This document shows, one piece after another, positions 25,673 through 35,074 of a stretch of 64,000 nt of DNA. The DNA lies in assembly GCA_964586455.1 (NCBI GenBank), contig CAZPHV010000007.1, forward strand, positions 72,120 through 136,119, in the 5' to 3' direction. Source of the DNA: Aquimonas sp964586455. Lineage in GTDB: Bacteria; Pseudomonadota; Gammaproteobacteria; Xanthomonadales; Xanthomonadaceae. The notes beneath the pieces are model-generated. The model did no database searches, was not told the DNA's origin, and saw only the letters and a program-made list of their open reading frames with translations. The stretch's first letter is position 1; each line of letters starts with the position of its first letter. The translations under genes and the position numbers were made by a program.

Positions 25673-28072
25673 ATGCAGGCGCCGATCCAGCCAGTGACCG
25701 CAACCGAAGTGCTCGGGAGCGGCGAACCCACCCTTGCCTCACAGGCCTCCGGACCCCGCCTGCCGGACGGGGCCGTGCTAGGCCCGTTCCGGATTGGCCC
25801 ATTGCTGGGCGAGGGTGGGATGGGCGCAGTCTATCTCGCAGAGCAGACCACACCGATCCGGCGGCGTGTCGCGCTGAAGCTTCTGTCTACCCGACGAATC
25901 GACCTCGACCAGCTCGCTCGCTTCGAGATCGAACGCCAAGCCTTGGCGCAGATGTCGCATCCAGGTGTGGCGCAGATCTTCGATGCCGGCGCCACCGCCG
26001 AGGGCACGCCCTGGTTCGCGATGGAGCTGGTGGAAGGCGTCGCCTTGGATCAGCATCTTCGAACCCGGCGCCTGCCTGTTGAGGCGCGACTTCAACTGCT
26101 GTCGGATATCGGACGCGCAGTGGCGCACGCCCACCGCAAGGGCGTGCTGCACTGTGATCTCAAGCCCTCCAACATTCTGGTGGCGCAGATCGACGGCGCC
26201 GCGCACCCCAAGTTGATCGATTTCGGCATCGCTCGCGCGCTTGGCGAGGATCGACAACACGGAGCCAGCGCCGGCACCTTGGCGTACATGAGCCCCGAGC
26301 AGCTGGCCGGTGGCGTCGGCCTGGATACGCGCAGCGACGTCTTCGCGCTGGGCGTGCTGCTCTGGGAATGCCTGCACGGCGAACGATTCCGCCCTTGGGC
26401 GCAGGATCGCGGGATTGATTTCGCCTCAGCTTGCGCACATGCACAGGAAGAAGACGAACGGCGCCGTCAGCACCCTTTGGCGGGGCTGCCGCGGGGCCGC
26501 AGCCGCGAGCTGCACGCCCTGCTCTGCCGAGCGCTGGCGCCTGACCGCGAACAACGTCTGGAAAGCGCTGAACAGTTCAGTGACGAACTTCGACGCTGGC
26601 TGCAGCACTTGCCGCTGGAATCGATGTCGGACAGCGCGAGCTATCGAATGCGCTGTTTCGTTCGCCGCCACCGCGTACTCAGCACCACGGTACTGGCGGC
26701 TCTGCTCGTCATCCTCGGCCTGATCGGCGTGCTGCTGCGCCAGCTTGAAGCCACACGCGAACAGCGCGACCTTGCGGAGCAAGCCGCAGGCCTGCTGGTA
26801 GAGACCTTCCGCGCTGCCGATCCCTACACCTATCCCGAAGGCAGCATCACCGCGCGCGAACTGCTGCAACTCAGTACGGAGCGGATCGCTCGGCAACCGA
26901 TCGCACCGGCACTGCGTCTGCGCCTGTTGGGAACGCTGGCCGATGTGCAATTCCGATCGGAGCTGCATTCCGATGCCTTGGCGACGCTGGCACAGGCGCG
27001 CAGTCTTGCCGGCGAGGTGGATCGCGCGCAGTTGCAAGCGCTGCAACTGCAGGAGGCGCGCGTGCTGATGTTCGCCGAACGCAGCGATGAAGCCGATGCA
27101 CTTCTCGATCAGATCGAAGCGCGGCTGACCCACCCGCAACGAATCGAATCCCGACTGCTGCGCGCGGAAATCGCCCTGTGGAGCGAGGCACCGGAGCGCG
27201 CCGAGCAGGCACTGGACGAAGTCGAGGCATGGCTGCGGTTGCACCCGGACCGCCAACACGACGAACCGAGGTTCAGGCTGCGCGCACGCCTGCTGCAGTC
27301 GCGCGGTCGGGTCGACGAGGCCGTACAGGAAATGCAGAAAGCCCTGGCGGCGTCAGAAGAACTGCATGGCCCCGATGACCCGCGCGTGCAGTCGGTTCTA
27401 TCGGATCTCGCCTCCCTGTTTGTCGAACAGGGCCTGCTGGAAGAAGCCGAGCGGCTGCGGCGCCGGGTTGCGGCGGCCACCGAACGCAGCTTCGGCACCA
27501 GCAGCATCAGCCTGGCGATCGACCTCGACAACCTTGGCGTCGTGCTGCGCGAGCGCGGTGGCATTGCACGGGTGCGCGAAGCCCTGGAGCTGCATCGGCG
27601 CGCGCTGGAGATCTTCCGGCTGCGAGCCGGGCCCGCCTCGATGCACACCGGCATCAGCGCCAGCAACTTCGCCAGTGTCCTGGCCGATGAGGGCGACTTC
27701 GCTGCGGCTGCGCCCCTGTTCGAAGAAGCGCAACAGGTGCTGGAGGCCGCGCTCGGCTCCAGCCACTCAACCACCGCTGTGGCCCTGCACAACCGCGCGC
27801 GCAATCTGCTGCGGCTGGAACAGGCGCCTGCGGCGAGTGCGCTGCTTGATCGTGCCGGCGAAATCCTGCGTGAACGCGGCGGACAGTCGCAGCCGCGCTA
27901 CCGGATCTGGTTGACCACCAGTTGCGCGCGTTGGGCAGCGCTGGGCGACCCGGCGCGCGCGCGCGCGGACTGCGTTCTGGCAAGCGAACATCCGACCGCA
28001 GGCGAGGCACCGGATCAGGAACGCCGCCAGTTGCAACAGCTTCTTCAACGTCTTGATGAGGGCGCGGCCTGA
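25673..28072 (+). CDS. transmembrane Ser/Thr protein kinase with a TPR sensor
   Basis: This 799-residue protein has an N-terminal Hanks-type kinase domain (about 38-310). It has the glycine loop LLGEGGMGAVY, Lys69 in VALKLL, the catalytic loop HCDLKPSN with Asp162, DFG at 183-185 and the activation segment ending MSPEQ. The usual HRD arginine is cysteine (HCD), so it is a non-RD type. One membrane helix (about 336-356) separates it from a C-terminal region of about 440 residues made of TPR-like helical repeats. By topology those repeats lie in the periplasm and may sense a ligand or secreted partner. The gene stands next to the GFE-tailed paralogues and the same neighbourhood holds an FHA-domain activator, which would be its natural phospho-threonine reader; this link is inferred. 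Confidence 0.93.
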   Translation: MQAPIQPVTATEVLGSGEPTLASQASGPRLPDGAVLGPFRIGPLLGEGGMGAVYLAEQTTPIRRRVALKLLSTRRIDLDQLARFEIERQALAQMSHPGVAQIFDAGATAEGTPWFAMELVEGVALDQHLRTRRLPVEARLQLLSDIGRAVAHAHRKGVLHCDLKPSNILVAQIDGAAHPKLIDFGIARALGEDRQHGASAGTLAYMSPEQLAGGVGLDTRSDVFALGVLLWECLHGERFRPWAQDRGIDFASACAHAQEEDERRRQHPLAGLPRGRSRELHALLCRALAPDREQRLESAEQFSDELRRWLQHLPLESMSDSASYRMRCFVRRHRVLSTTVLAALLVILGLIGVLLRQLEATREQRDLAEQAAGLLVETFRAADPYTYPEGSITARELLQLSTERIARQPIAPALRLRLLGTLADVQFRSELHSDALATLAQARSLAGEVDRAQLQALQLQEARVLMFAERSDEADALLDQIEARLTHPQRIESRLLRAEIALWSEAPERAEQALDEVEAWLRLHPDRQHDEPRFRLRARLLQSRGRVDEAVQEMQKALAASEELHGPDDPRVQSVLSDLASLFVEQGLLEEAERLRRRVAAATERSFGTSSISLAIDLDNLGVVLRERGGIARVREALELHRRALEIFRLRAGPASMHTGISASNFASVLADEGDFAAAAPLFEEAQQVLEAALGSSHSTTAVALHNRARNLLRLEQAPAASALLDRAGEILRERGGQSQPRYRIWLTTSCARWAALGDPARARADCVLASEHPTAGEAPDQERRQLQQLLQRLDEGAA

Positions 28073-28214
28073 GGCCGCGCCGGGGTCGGCTCGATATCGC
28101 CCTGCCGTCACAGCTTGGAAGCCGCCGACGCCGGCTCGAACCGCTGATCCTCGGCCGCGCATCAGCGGTCGGCGGAAGGTCCAGTGATGCGCGCCGTCCT
28201 TCACCTCCATGTCC

Positions 28215-31200
28215 CTACTCGAAGCCGTTTCCGAAAATCGGATCTGGCGAGGCGGTCGGTGGGATGAAGAACGTGGCGATGTTGTTGGACGGGTTGGGGT
28301 CGCCTATCCCGCTGTCCGGGTCATAGTCGATCGTGAAGGTGACTGTGCCTGATGGCGGAGCTGCGTTGGGGTCGAAGGTCGCCGATGCCTCGAAGCCGTG
28401 GACTTCGCCCGGCAGGACCACGACCGACTGCATCACCACGGTCTGCCCCTGCGCCGGCACGTTGATGCCGTCACAAGGGTCCATGTGGGTGAGGCGCAGG
28501 CAGCGTCCGACCGCCGGCGTGTAGCCGGGCGGAAACTGCATGCGCAGTCGAACAGGCTGCGCAATGAAGTCTTCGCTGTTCTCGAAGATTCCTCCCAAGA
28601 CAAGCCGTCCATCCGCGACCGAGATGAACCACACCTCGTGCGCACGCACGTCCGCGGCCGTCTGCACGGGCGCCGACCACGTCGCTTGATCGTTGCCTCG
28701 GTCGGGGTCGCCCCAGGCCACGCCAGGCTGGGCGACGAACTCCCGCAGCGACACCTCACCCGTCATCGTTTGGTGACCGTTCTGCTGCAGGCTGGTGGCC
28801 GAAAGGGTAATCGTCGCGCTGCCTCCCGATATCAGGTCCAGCGGCTGCTCGATACGGTGGCCAGTGCACGCTGGCGCCGCGCAACCGGCGACCGGGCTGC
28901 AGGAAGAACCCGCGCTGGCCGAGCATGTCCAGCTCGGCGAATTCCAACCGGCCCCTATGTCCTGAGCGAGTGCGCTCCTGAACAACGCGTTGATCGCGCG
29001 ATTGGGGCCCTGGTTGGTGACCGTGAATACCACGTTCGTCGGCGATGTCGTCGACGCGCTTGTCGGCCCACTGACCGCGACGGCGAGATCCGCCATCGGA
29101 ATCGGGTCGGTCGAGCATTCGACGTCGATCGACCAGTCGCGGAGCCGCGCGCCGGCATTGCCGCCGACATCACGAACGATCAGCTTCCAGATGCCGCTGC
29201 CCGCCGTACCATTGGCGCCGGTGCCAGGGCGCCCGACCAGCGCGCCGAGTGCTTCGACCGGCTGCACAATCCCGGCGATCGCCGGCGTCGAACCCGACCG
29301 GCATACCGTTGCGTTCTCTGCGGCGTAGTCAGCGAAGGTGGCCCCGAGATCCTGCCCTGTGCAGTAGCCTGCGGCACCGGTCTGCGCTGCCGGACGATCG
29401 AGCAGCATGACCTTGCCGGCGGTGCCAAGAAGGGGCGCGTTCGGGTCTTCGACGATGAGGCGAAGGTCACCCAAGCGCTGTGCTTCGACGTCAACGCCAA
29501 CCCGGACCCGGCGGACCCAGGGACAGAAGCCGACCACGTTGATGGTGCTGGACAAGACGCCCCCCGCTGGCACGACACTGCTGCAGTGGGTGTTGAAGGC
29601 ACCGCCGACACAGCGCGCGCCGGGCAACTCCGGCTGGTTGGCCGTGATCGCAAAATTGGCCTCGACGCGCGGCCCCAGCGAGTCCCAGGAACGCTGCGCC
29701 CTGATTCCGCCCACGTACAGTCGCACGAGGTGCGTATTTCCCGAGGTCGTTGGCGCCCGCCCGCGCAGGCGGAATCGGTAGCCGTTCGCGACCATCCGCG
29801 GCTCAACGGTGAAGTTGCCGGCCGGATTGGTGTACTCGCCGTCGAGCACGTACAGAGGTACACGTACACCGGCGCTCAGTCCCGTGATTTCGATCCAGTC
29901 CGAGCTCACCAGCTCGCCCGGACGCGCCGAGGCGAACGGAATCGTGATCGGGTCTGGCAGCAAGTCGTGCGGCCAGTTCGCGGTGTCACTCATCGGCTCA
30001 CCCAGGCGCCGTTGGATGAACGGGCGCTTGGTGCCGATCTGGCTGGTCGGCCGGCCAGTCAGGGCCGTGACTATGCGGCCCTGGCGGTCGATCGCAAGGC
30101 TGCCGTGGTCAGCGCTGATCGATCCGATGGAGGCCGGCAGGTCGACCCGCGCGAAGCCGGGAGCGCCCACGCTGGTGAAGTTCGGATCGAGCAGCCCGTT
30201 GTTCAGGACCTTCGCGATCCAGAAGTCGCTGCCGGCGTCGCCGGTTCGCCGTGCGCTGACCAGCAGCAGCGCACTGCCATCCGGACGCGTCGCGACGTCG
30301 CGAATGGTCGGGATGCCGTGGGTCGTTGGGGTGATGAAACTGCGGCCGAAGCGCTGGATCTGACCGTTTGGCGACCAGCGCTCGACACGGATCTCGTTCT
30401 GCGCACTGGCGAAGAACACCTGGAAGTCTTCGTTGGGAAGGACGCGCAGATGGACGGACGGCTGCGTTTGCAGGACCACCTGTGAGCTGTCGGAAAGGGA
30501 AGCGAAGTCCCTGCCGACGTCGGGGGCGACGCCGTTGGCACCGATGCGCCGGACCCGGGTGGTTCCATTGGCGAAGTAGAACGGGGGCGTGACCGTGTCG
30601 GCGAAGCGGGCGGCAACCAGCGACGAGCCGTTGAAGACTTCACCCGCCATCTCGATGATCCGGGTCTGCGCACCCAGCGTGCTCGCGCTCATGTGGTAGC
30701 GCCCGCTTCCAACGAGTGCCGTATCCGGCTCTCCGTCCGGACGCAGCCAGTGCAGCATCGGCCCGATCACCTGCCCAGCGCTGCTCGACCAGCCCGTGTA
30801 CATCCCGCCCATCACCAGGCGGCCGCCGGACTGCTGATCCAGGGATCGACAGTCGTACCCTGAAGAGAGGTTGGGAAAGTAGAACGGTGAGGAGAAGAAC
30901 TGGTTGATCGGGCCTCGTACCTCCCCATTGAGCAGGTTTGCGCGATACAGAACCAAACGCCGATCGGCGGGGACGAGTACCGTGCCGCAAGCGACAACCT
31001 GGCCATCTGGAAGGGCGACGAGATAGGCACTGCCGTGATCTTGGGAAAGAAGGAAGTGTTGCGAGGCACCGGACTCCACCTGCCCGGATCCGCTGATTCG
31101 TCGCAGCCTGCCTTGGCCAAAGCGCCCCGTGGCGCCGACCAACTGATCGGTCCGCAACAAGGCCAGCGCGACCAGGTTTGTGGATTCCGGATCGCCGGCA

Positions 31201-31340
31201 TCCGGATCGACCGTGCCTTGGGCGCCGAAACTGGTATCCAGGGTCATCGGCGTCTGTGCAGGCGCCGTCAGTGGACCGAGCAGGCCGAAGAGGCCAAGGA
31301 AGAGGAGGAGTGTCTTCAGGCGGGCGAGTCGTATGGCCAT
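28215..31340 (-). CDS. large secreted protein with a P domain and GFE tail (paralogue B)
   Basis: A 1041-residue secreted protein, starting at MAIRLARLKT. A GTG three codons upstream is an alternative start. It has a clear signal peptide. The N-terminal 550 residues have scattered LDxSFG...GxV motifs of the delta-60 repeat type (LDTSFGAQGTV, LDPNFTSVGAPGF), which probably form a beta-propeller or similar fold. Around 590-740 is a P/Homo B-like domain (VRVGVDVEAQRLGDLRL to RDWSIDVEC), the jelly roll usually found behind subtilisin-type proteases. No protease domain is present. A CARDB/DUF11-like segment (VVFTVTNQGPN) and a final beta domain follow, and the protein ends IFGNGFE. It lies 136 bp downstream of its paralogue and is likely in the same transcript. 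It is predicted to be extracellular or surface-exposed. Confidence 0.9.
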   Translation of the reverse strand: MAIRLARLKTLLLFLGLFGLLGPLTAPAQTPMTLDTSFGAQGTVDPDAGDPESTNLVALALLRTDQLVGATGRFGQGRLRRISGSGQVESGASQHFLLSQDHGSAYLVALPDGQVVACGTVLVPADRRLVLYRANLLNGEVRGPINQFFSSPFYFPNLSSGYDCRSLDQQSGGRLVMGGMYTGWSSSAGQVIGPMLHWLRPDGEPDTALVGSGRYHMSASTLGAQTRIIEMAGEVFNGSSLVAARFADTVTPPFYFANGTTRVRRIGANGVAPDVGRDFASLSDSSQVVLQTQPSVHLRVLPNEDFQVFFASAQNEIRVERWSPNGQIQRFGRSFITPTTHGIPTIRDVATRPDGSALLLVSARRTGDAGSDFWIAKVLNNGLLDPNFTSVGAPGFARVDLPASIGSISADHGSLAIDRQGRIVTALTGRPTSQIGTKRPFIQRRLGEPMSDTANWPHDLLPDPITIPFASARPGELVSSDWIEITGLSAGVRVPLYVLDGEYTNPAGNFTVEPRMVANGYRFRLRGRAPTTSGNTHLVRLYVGGIRAQRSWDSLGPRVEANFAITANQPELPGARCVGGAFNTHCSSVVPAGGVLSSTINVVGFCPWVRRVRVGVDVEAQRLGDLRLIVEDPNAPLLGTAGKVMLLDRPAAQTGAAGYCTGQDLGATFADYAAENATVCRSGSTPAIAGIVQPVEALGALVGRPGTGANGTAGSGIWKLIVRDVGGNAGARLRDWSIDVECSTDPIPMADLAVAVSGPTSASTTSPTNVVFTVTNQGPNRAINALFRSALAQDIGAGWNSPSWTCSASAGSSCSPVAGCAAPACTGHRIEQPLDLISGGSATITLSATSLQQNGHQTMTGEVSLREFVAQPGVAWGDPDRGNDQATWSAPVQTAADVRAHEVWFISVADGRLVLGGIFENSEDFIAQPVRLRMQFPPGYTPAVGRCLRLTHMDPCDGINVPAQGQTVVMQSVVVLPGEVHGFEASATFDPNAAPPSGTVTFTIDYDPDSGIGDPNPSNNIATFFIPPTASPDPIFGNGFE

Positions 31341-31476
31341 TTCTTTCACGCGTGATTTGGAGGGAATTGAAGCGTGGCCCGAGGGACCACGAAGGCCGGA
31401 GCACTTGCCGCGGGCGCCCTGCGAACGCGGCGCTCATCCGATGCATCTGACCCGGGACGCCCGCAGAGGCAGCGCG

Positions 31477-34400
31477 CTATTCGAACCCGTCGGCAAAGAT
31501 CGTCGGCCCCGGTGGCGGGCCGATCGGCGCTGCCACCGATCGCTCGTTGTTTGACAGCGCGGGGTCTTGCGCCGAACTCGTGCCGGCGTGCTGCACGCGC
31601 AGCGTGATCGGTCCGATCGGCTGCGGCTGCGAGAACGTCGCGATCACCTGCAGTTCTGATACAGCACCATTGCCAGGGCTGCCCTGAGCCTCAATCCGCA
31701 GTGTCCGGCCGCCCTCGGCAACGCTGCCGAGCCCGCAGCTGGCCCCACCGCGACTGCAGCTCCAGGAGTGGATGCTGTACCCCGCCGGAAGGTTCAGCTC
31801 GGTGCTGAAGTCAGGGGCCAGGCTGGAGCCGAGGTTCGCGAAGCTGGCCTGTAGTCGCAGCTGACCCTCTGCAATCACTTCCGCCGACAGCGATTGCGCG
31901 GCCAGATCGGCCCGCAGCTCGATCGCGCGCGCCAACAGCCACTGGTTGTTGGACGGATCCGGGTCGACGTTGCCCGCGATGTTGGGCGGAATCAGGGCCC
32001 GGCCATCGATCGCCAACGTGCTGCCGCCGGAGGCCGTTGGGTCAACCGTTCCGAACACGTTGATCGTAGCGCTGCCGCCCGGTTGCAGATCCACGCCTGC
32101 ATCCACCACCGGCCCGGCGCAGGCCAGCGTGCAGCCACCCGCGGGCAGGATGCAGCTGGAGCCGGTGCTAGCACTGCAGGTCCAGTTCGCGTTGATCAAA
32201 GCGCTTCCGGGAACCGTCGGCGTTTCCGCGATGAAACGCCCGAAGGCAGCGCGCGCTGGCCCCTGGTTCTGTACCAGGAAGCTCATCGCAAATGGCGTAC
32301 CCGCGATCGCTTGGCCATCGCCGGTCGCGCTGACCCGCAGATCGGAGGCCGCCGGCAAGCTTGCGGCGCAGTCCACATCAATCGACCAGTTGTTGAGCGT
32401 GCCGGTTGCGCCGCTGGCCATATCGCGAACCACCAGGGTCCACAGCCCGTTGCCGGCGCTGCCACCGCTACCGGTGCCGGCGCGCCCCAGCAAGGCCGCG
32501 AGCGGCTGCTGAGGCCGCACAGACCCGGCGATGCCGGCTGCGCCGGCGGTCAGACCGCAGGCCTGGTCGCCGGCAAACTCAGCCTGGTCATCGAAACGGG
32601 CATGCACGTTGGCCGCAGCGCAGCTTCCGGCAGCCGCACCCGGCTCGGCGGGCCGCTCCAGCAGTCGCACCCATCCGGCGTTGCCGAAGTCATCTCCATT
32701 AGGGTCGCGCAGTGACACGCGCAGATCGCCCACACGCGGGTGGCTGATATCCACACCGACTCGAACGCCTTGAATGATGGGACAACTGCCGATCAAATTG
32801 ATGGCGCTGGACAGGGCCCCCGCATTGTCCGGGATGCCACCGGAACACGGCCCATTCAGACCGCTGTCGCTGCAGCGCACGCCGGGCAGCAGTGACTGGC
32901 TGGCGGAGATGACGAAGTCACTGACGCTCAGGCTTTCCGCCAGCGGATACCAACTGTTCGCGGCACGCTGGCCGCCCGCACGCAGCCGCACCTGCCGCGA
33001 GTCACCCTCGGCCGCGGGCGCCATGCCGCGCAGACGCAGTCGATGGCCATTGCCCAGCTCCACTGGGCCGGCGCTCCAGGCACCCTCATTGACCGACAGC
33101 TCACCGCCCTCCACCCACGCGGGCACCTGGACATTCGGAGACAGACCGGAAACGGTACGGCTGGCGCTGACCGCCCTCTGCAGCGGTGCCGCATCCGCTG
33201 CAGGGAAAGCCAGCGCGTCGGGCAACAGATCCAGATTCCAGGTGGCGCCACCGACGCTGCCACCGGTTCGGCCGAGGAACCGACGCAAGTAGGCGCGCTG
33301 CGGTCCGCTGATGCCCCCGGCGAGCAGGCTGCGGTTGAACAGTACGAGGTAGCGTCGATTGCTCTGGATCAGAGCATCTGCCGGATCGAGAATCTCCTGC
33401 TGCCCGACCGGCACGCCCAGACCGCTGCCGACTGCATGATCGAACAGCACTGCGCCATCGTCGCCGCTCAACATCAGCCGCAGCCCATGGCTGCCGCCGT
33501 TGGCCGTCTGATACTGCGTACTGTGCAGGACGGCGAGGCTCTGGCCGTTGAGATCGAGACCAAGTCCCGCCAATCGATGCACCAGCGGAGTCGTGTTGCG
33601 AAACAGTTCCCACTCCCGCCCGAAATCGAAGCCGTGATGGCTTTCGCGATAGCGGACGGCGGCGCTGACTACATCCGCGCGACTGCTGAAGGTCTGCAGC
33701 GCACCGGTCGGCAGGCGCAGGGCACCCAGGCCTCGCCCGATCACGGCGTACCCATCGTCCACACTGCGCTCTGTAGTGGGAATCGAGCCTTCAGGCGTCA
33801 CGCTGAAGACCCGGGCCTCGGCCGATCCCAGGTCGCGCTCGATTGCGACCACCGGCCGCCGGGCGGGGTCGAGCGTGTCGCCACGCGCCTGGCGCAGGCT
33901 GGCCACCAGGTAGCGGATACCGGGAACGCTGGACGTGCCATGCAGTCGGCTCAAGACGCCCTGGTTGCCGAAGCTCGGATCCAGCTGGCCCTGCGCGTTC
34001 AGCATCGCCAGAAAGCTGCCCTTGTTGTAGCTGCCTTGACCGAAGTCCTGATCCACATAGCTGCCCCCGATCAGGATCCTCCCGCCGGCAAGCTGTTCGA
34101 TCGCATGACATTCGACGTCGCCCAGACCGAGCGCAATGCGCAGCCACCCCTGAGCGCCGACCTCACCGAAACCGAGATCGGGACTCAGATCGGGCCGGAT
34201 CCGACCGACCACGGCGCGGTCGCCGTTCAGCAGACCACCCGTCCCGGTGTGCCCCCCGCAGTAGAGCAGGCTCCCGTCAGGCAGGCTCAGCAGCGCATTC
34301 AACCAGCCGTGCGCCCCGGCAGGCACAAATGCAGGGCTCCATTCACTGTCGAAGATGAAGCCCTGGTTGACCTGCTCGCCGTTCTCGCCGACCACGGCGA

Positions 34401-34650
34401 CGATCGGACGCGTGATGCGGCTGCCGATGGGGCCGCTGCGTTTGTATCCGACCATCGCAATGCGACCGTCGGCGAGCTGGGCCACGCGCTCCAGGCTGTA
34501 GTCGGTTTCCGCTGGCGGACCGCTGATGAAGAAGGGCAGCGCCAGCACGCCATTGCTGCCGAGCGAGGGGTCGGGGTCCTGAGGAGCGGCAAGCGCGGCG
34601 ACGGCGAGAAGCGGGTAGAGGAGCAACACTGGGAAGAGGCGCGAGTGCAT
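31477..34650 (-). CDS. large secreted protein with a P domain and GFE tail (paralogue A)
   Basis: This 1057-residue protein starts at MHSRLFPVLL, with GGAG about 9 bp upstream. The architecture is the same as in the adjacent gene: a signal peptide, delta-60-like repeats (DPSLGSNGVL, LDPSFGNQGVL), and a P/Homo B domain (VRVGVDISHPRVGDLRVSL to NNWSIDVDC, roughly 605-760). A DUF11/CARDB-type domain (SFLVQNQGPARAAFG) comes next and the C-terminus is IFADGFE. The conserved cysteines in the P and DUF11 domains suggest disulfides formed outside the cytoplasm. A sigma-54-type promoter lies 41 bp upstream of the start codon. The pair with 28215-31340 arose by tandem duplication. No enzyme activity is visible. 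Confidence 0.9.
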   Translation of the reverse strand: MHSRLFPVLLLYPLLAVAALAAPQDPDPSLGSNGVLALPFFISGPPAETDYSLERVAQLADGRIAMVGYKRSGPIGSRITRPIVAVVGENGEQVNQGFIFDSEWSPAFVPAGAHGWLNALLSLPDGSLLYCGGHTGTGGLLNGDRAVVGRIRPDLSPDLGFGEVGAQGWLRIALGLGDVECHAIEQLAGGRILIGGSYVDQDFGQGSYNKGSFLAMLNAQGQLDPSFGNQGVLSRLHGTSSVPGIRYLVASLRQARGDTLDPARRPVVAIERDLGSAEARVFSVTPEGSIPTTERSVDDGYAVIGRGLGALRLPTGALQTFSSRADVVSAAVRYRESHHGFDFGREWELFRNTTPLVHRLAGLGLDLNGQSLAVLHSTQYQTANGGSHGLRLMLSGDDGAVLFDHAVGSGLGVPVGQQEILDPADALIQSNRRYLVLFNRSLLAGGISGPQRAYLRRFLGRTGGSVGGATWNLDLLPDALAFPAADAAPLQRAVSASRTVSGLSPNVQVPAWVEGGELSVNEGAWSAGPVELGNGHRLRLRGMAPAAEGDSRQVRLRAGGQRAANSWYPLAESLSVSDFVISASQSLLPGVRCSDSGLNGPCSGGIPDNAGALSSAINLIGSCPIIQGVRVGVDISHPRVGDLRVSLRDPNGDDFGNAGWVRLLERPAEPGAAAGSCAAANVHARFDDQAEFAGDQACGLTAGAAGIAGSVRPQQPLAALLGRAGTGSGGSAGNGLWTLVVRDMASGATGTLNNWSIDVDCAASLPAASDLRVSATGDGQAIAGTPFAMSFLVQNQGPARAAFGRFIAETPTVPGSALINANWTCSASTGSSCILPAGGCTLACAGPVVDAGVDLQPGGSATINVFGTVDPTASGGSTLAIDGRALIPPNIAGNVDPDPSNNQWLLARAIELRADLAAQSLSAEVIAEGQLRLQASFANLGSSLAPDFSTELNLPAGYSIHSWSCSRGGASCGLGSVAEGGRTLRIEAQGSPGNGAVSELQVIATFSQPQPIGPITLRVQHAGTSSAQDPALSNNERSVAAPIGPPPGPTIFADGFE

Positions 34651-34690
34651 GGGTGTGAGGCTCCGGGCAAGGACGGATATCGGGCTCTCA

Positions 34691-34704
34691 GCAGACACCG
34701 TGCC
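34691..34704 (-). promoter_or_regulatory. sigma-54 (-24/-12) promoter for the paralogue A/B operon
   Basis: Read on the minus strand the sequence is TTGGCACG-GTGT-CTGCT, against the consensus YTGGCACGRNNNTTGCW. The invariant GG and GC are exactly 10 bases apart. The predicted transcription start near 34680 gives a leader of about 30 bases to the ATG at 34650. An FHA-type sigma-54 activator gene is encoded 3.4 kb away. Confidence 0.75.
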
Positions 34705-34780
34705 AAACGCGGAATGTCACCCCATGTATCTGTTTACATTGATCTTCTTTGCAAGCTGACAAGGCCGCTGCGTGGCCACC

Positions 34781-34796
34781 GTTCGCAATCGCGAAC
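34781..34796. promoter_or_regulatory. palindrome GTTCGCAATCGCGAAC, candidate activator site
   Basis: This is a perfect 6-bp inverted repeat with a 4-bp centre, about 100-115 bp upstream of the predicted minus-strand start and about 255-270 bp upstream of the plus-strand start. The same palindrome with a one-base different centre occurs at 38321-38336, ahead of the FHA activator gene, which makes it a good candidate enhancer site for that activator. Confidence 0.6.
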
Positions 34797-34888
34797 TCTG
34801 CAACTGGCCGTTTCCGCTGATCTGTCCGCCACGACGAACGCGCGCGCTCACCCAAGCACGATCCGCTCAGTTCGCGGCACTCCGGCGC

Positions 34889-34910
34889 CACGTTCGCGCC
34901 TACGAACGTG
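34889..34910. promoter_or_regulatory. palindrome CACGTTCG-N6-CGAACGTG, candidate activator site
   Basis: Perfect 8-bp arms are built from the same GTTCG core as the 34781 palindrome. It lies about 140-160 bp upstream of the plus-strand sigma-54 start. Further half sites are at about 34870 and 34934. Confidence 0.45.
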
Positions 34911-35024
34911 GGCGGCCGAGCACACTCCATCGCGTTCGCGAGCGCGGAGTCGGGGCTCGCCAGAGCCTACCAAGGCGGCTTCAACCGATTGTTTTCGCAA
35001 GATATTTCATGCGACTGAGGGCTT

Positions 35025-35038
35025 GGCACGCTGTTCGC
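35025..35038 (+). promoter_or_regulatory. sigma-54 (-24/-12) promoter for the repeat-protein operon
   Basis: The sequence TTGGCACG-CTGT-TCGCT has exact GG-N10-GC spacing and shares its TTGGCACG with the divergent promoter at 34691-34704. The predicted start near 35050 is 25 bases before the ATG at 35075. Confidence 0.75.
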
Positions 35039-35074
35039 TATGACTGCTGGACACCACCTCCAGGAGTTCAGCCC

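Larger units (their letters stand above)
34705..35024. promoter_or_regulatory. divergent regulatory region, no gene
   Basis: This region lies between two outward-facing sigma-54 promoters. It contains an AT-rich patch (about 34724-34756), four GTTCGC-type half sites, two good palindromes and, near 34990-35010, another AT-rich stretch where a bending protein such as IHF could bind. No coding sequence is supported. Confidence 0.6.

Noticed and set aside
28398..30485. Plus-strand frame opposite paralogue B, and a similar one opposite paralogue A (33043-35043)
   Set aside because: Both lack start signals and domains, and the minus-strand genes have signal peptides and shared domain order.
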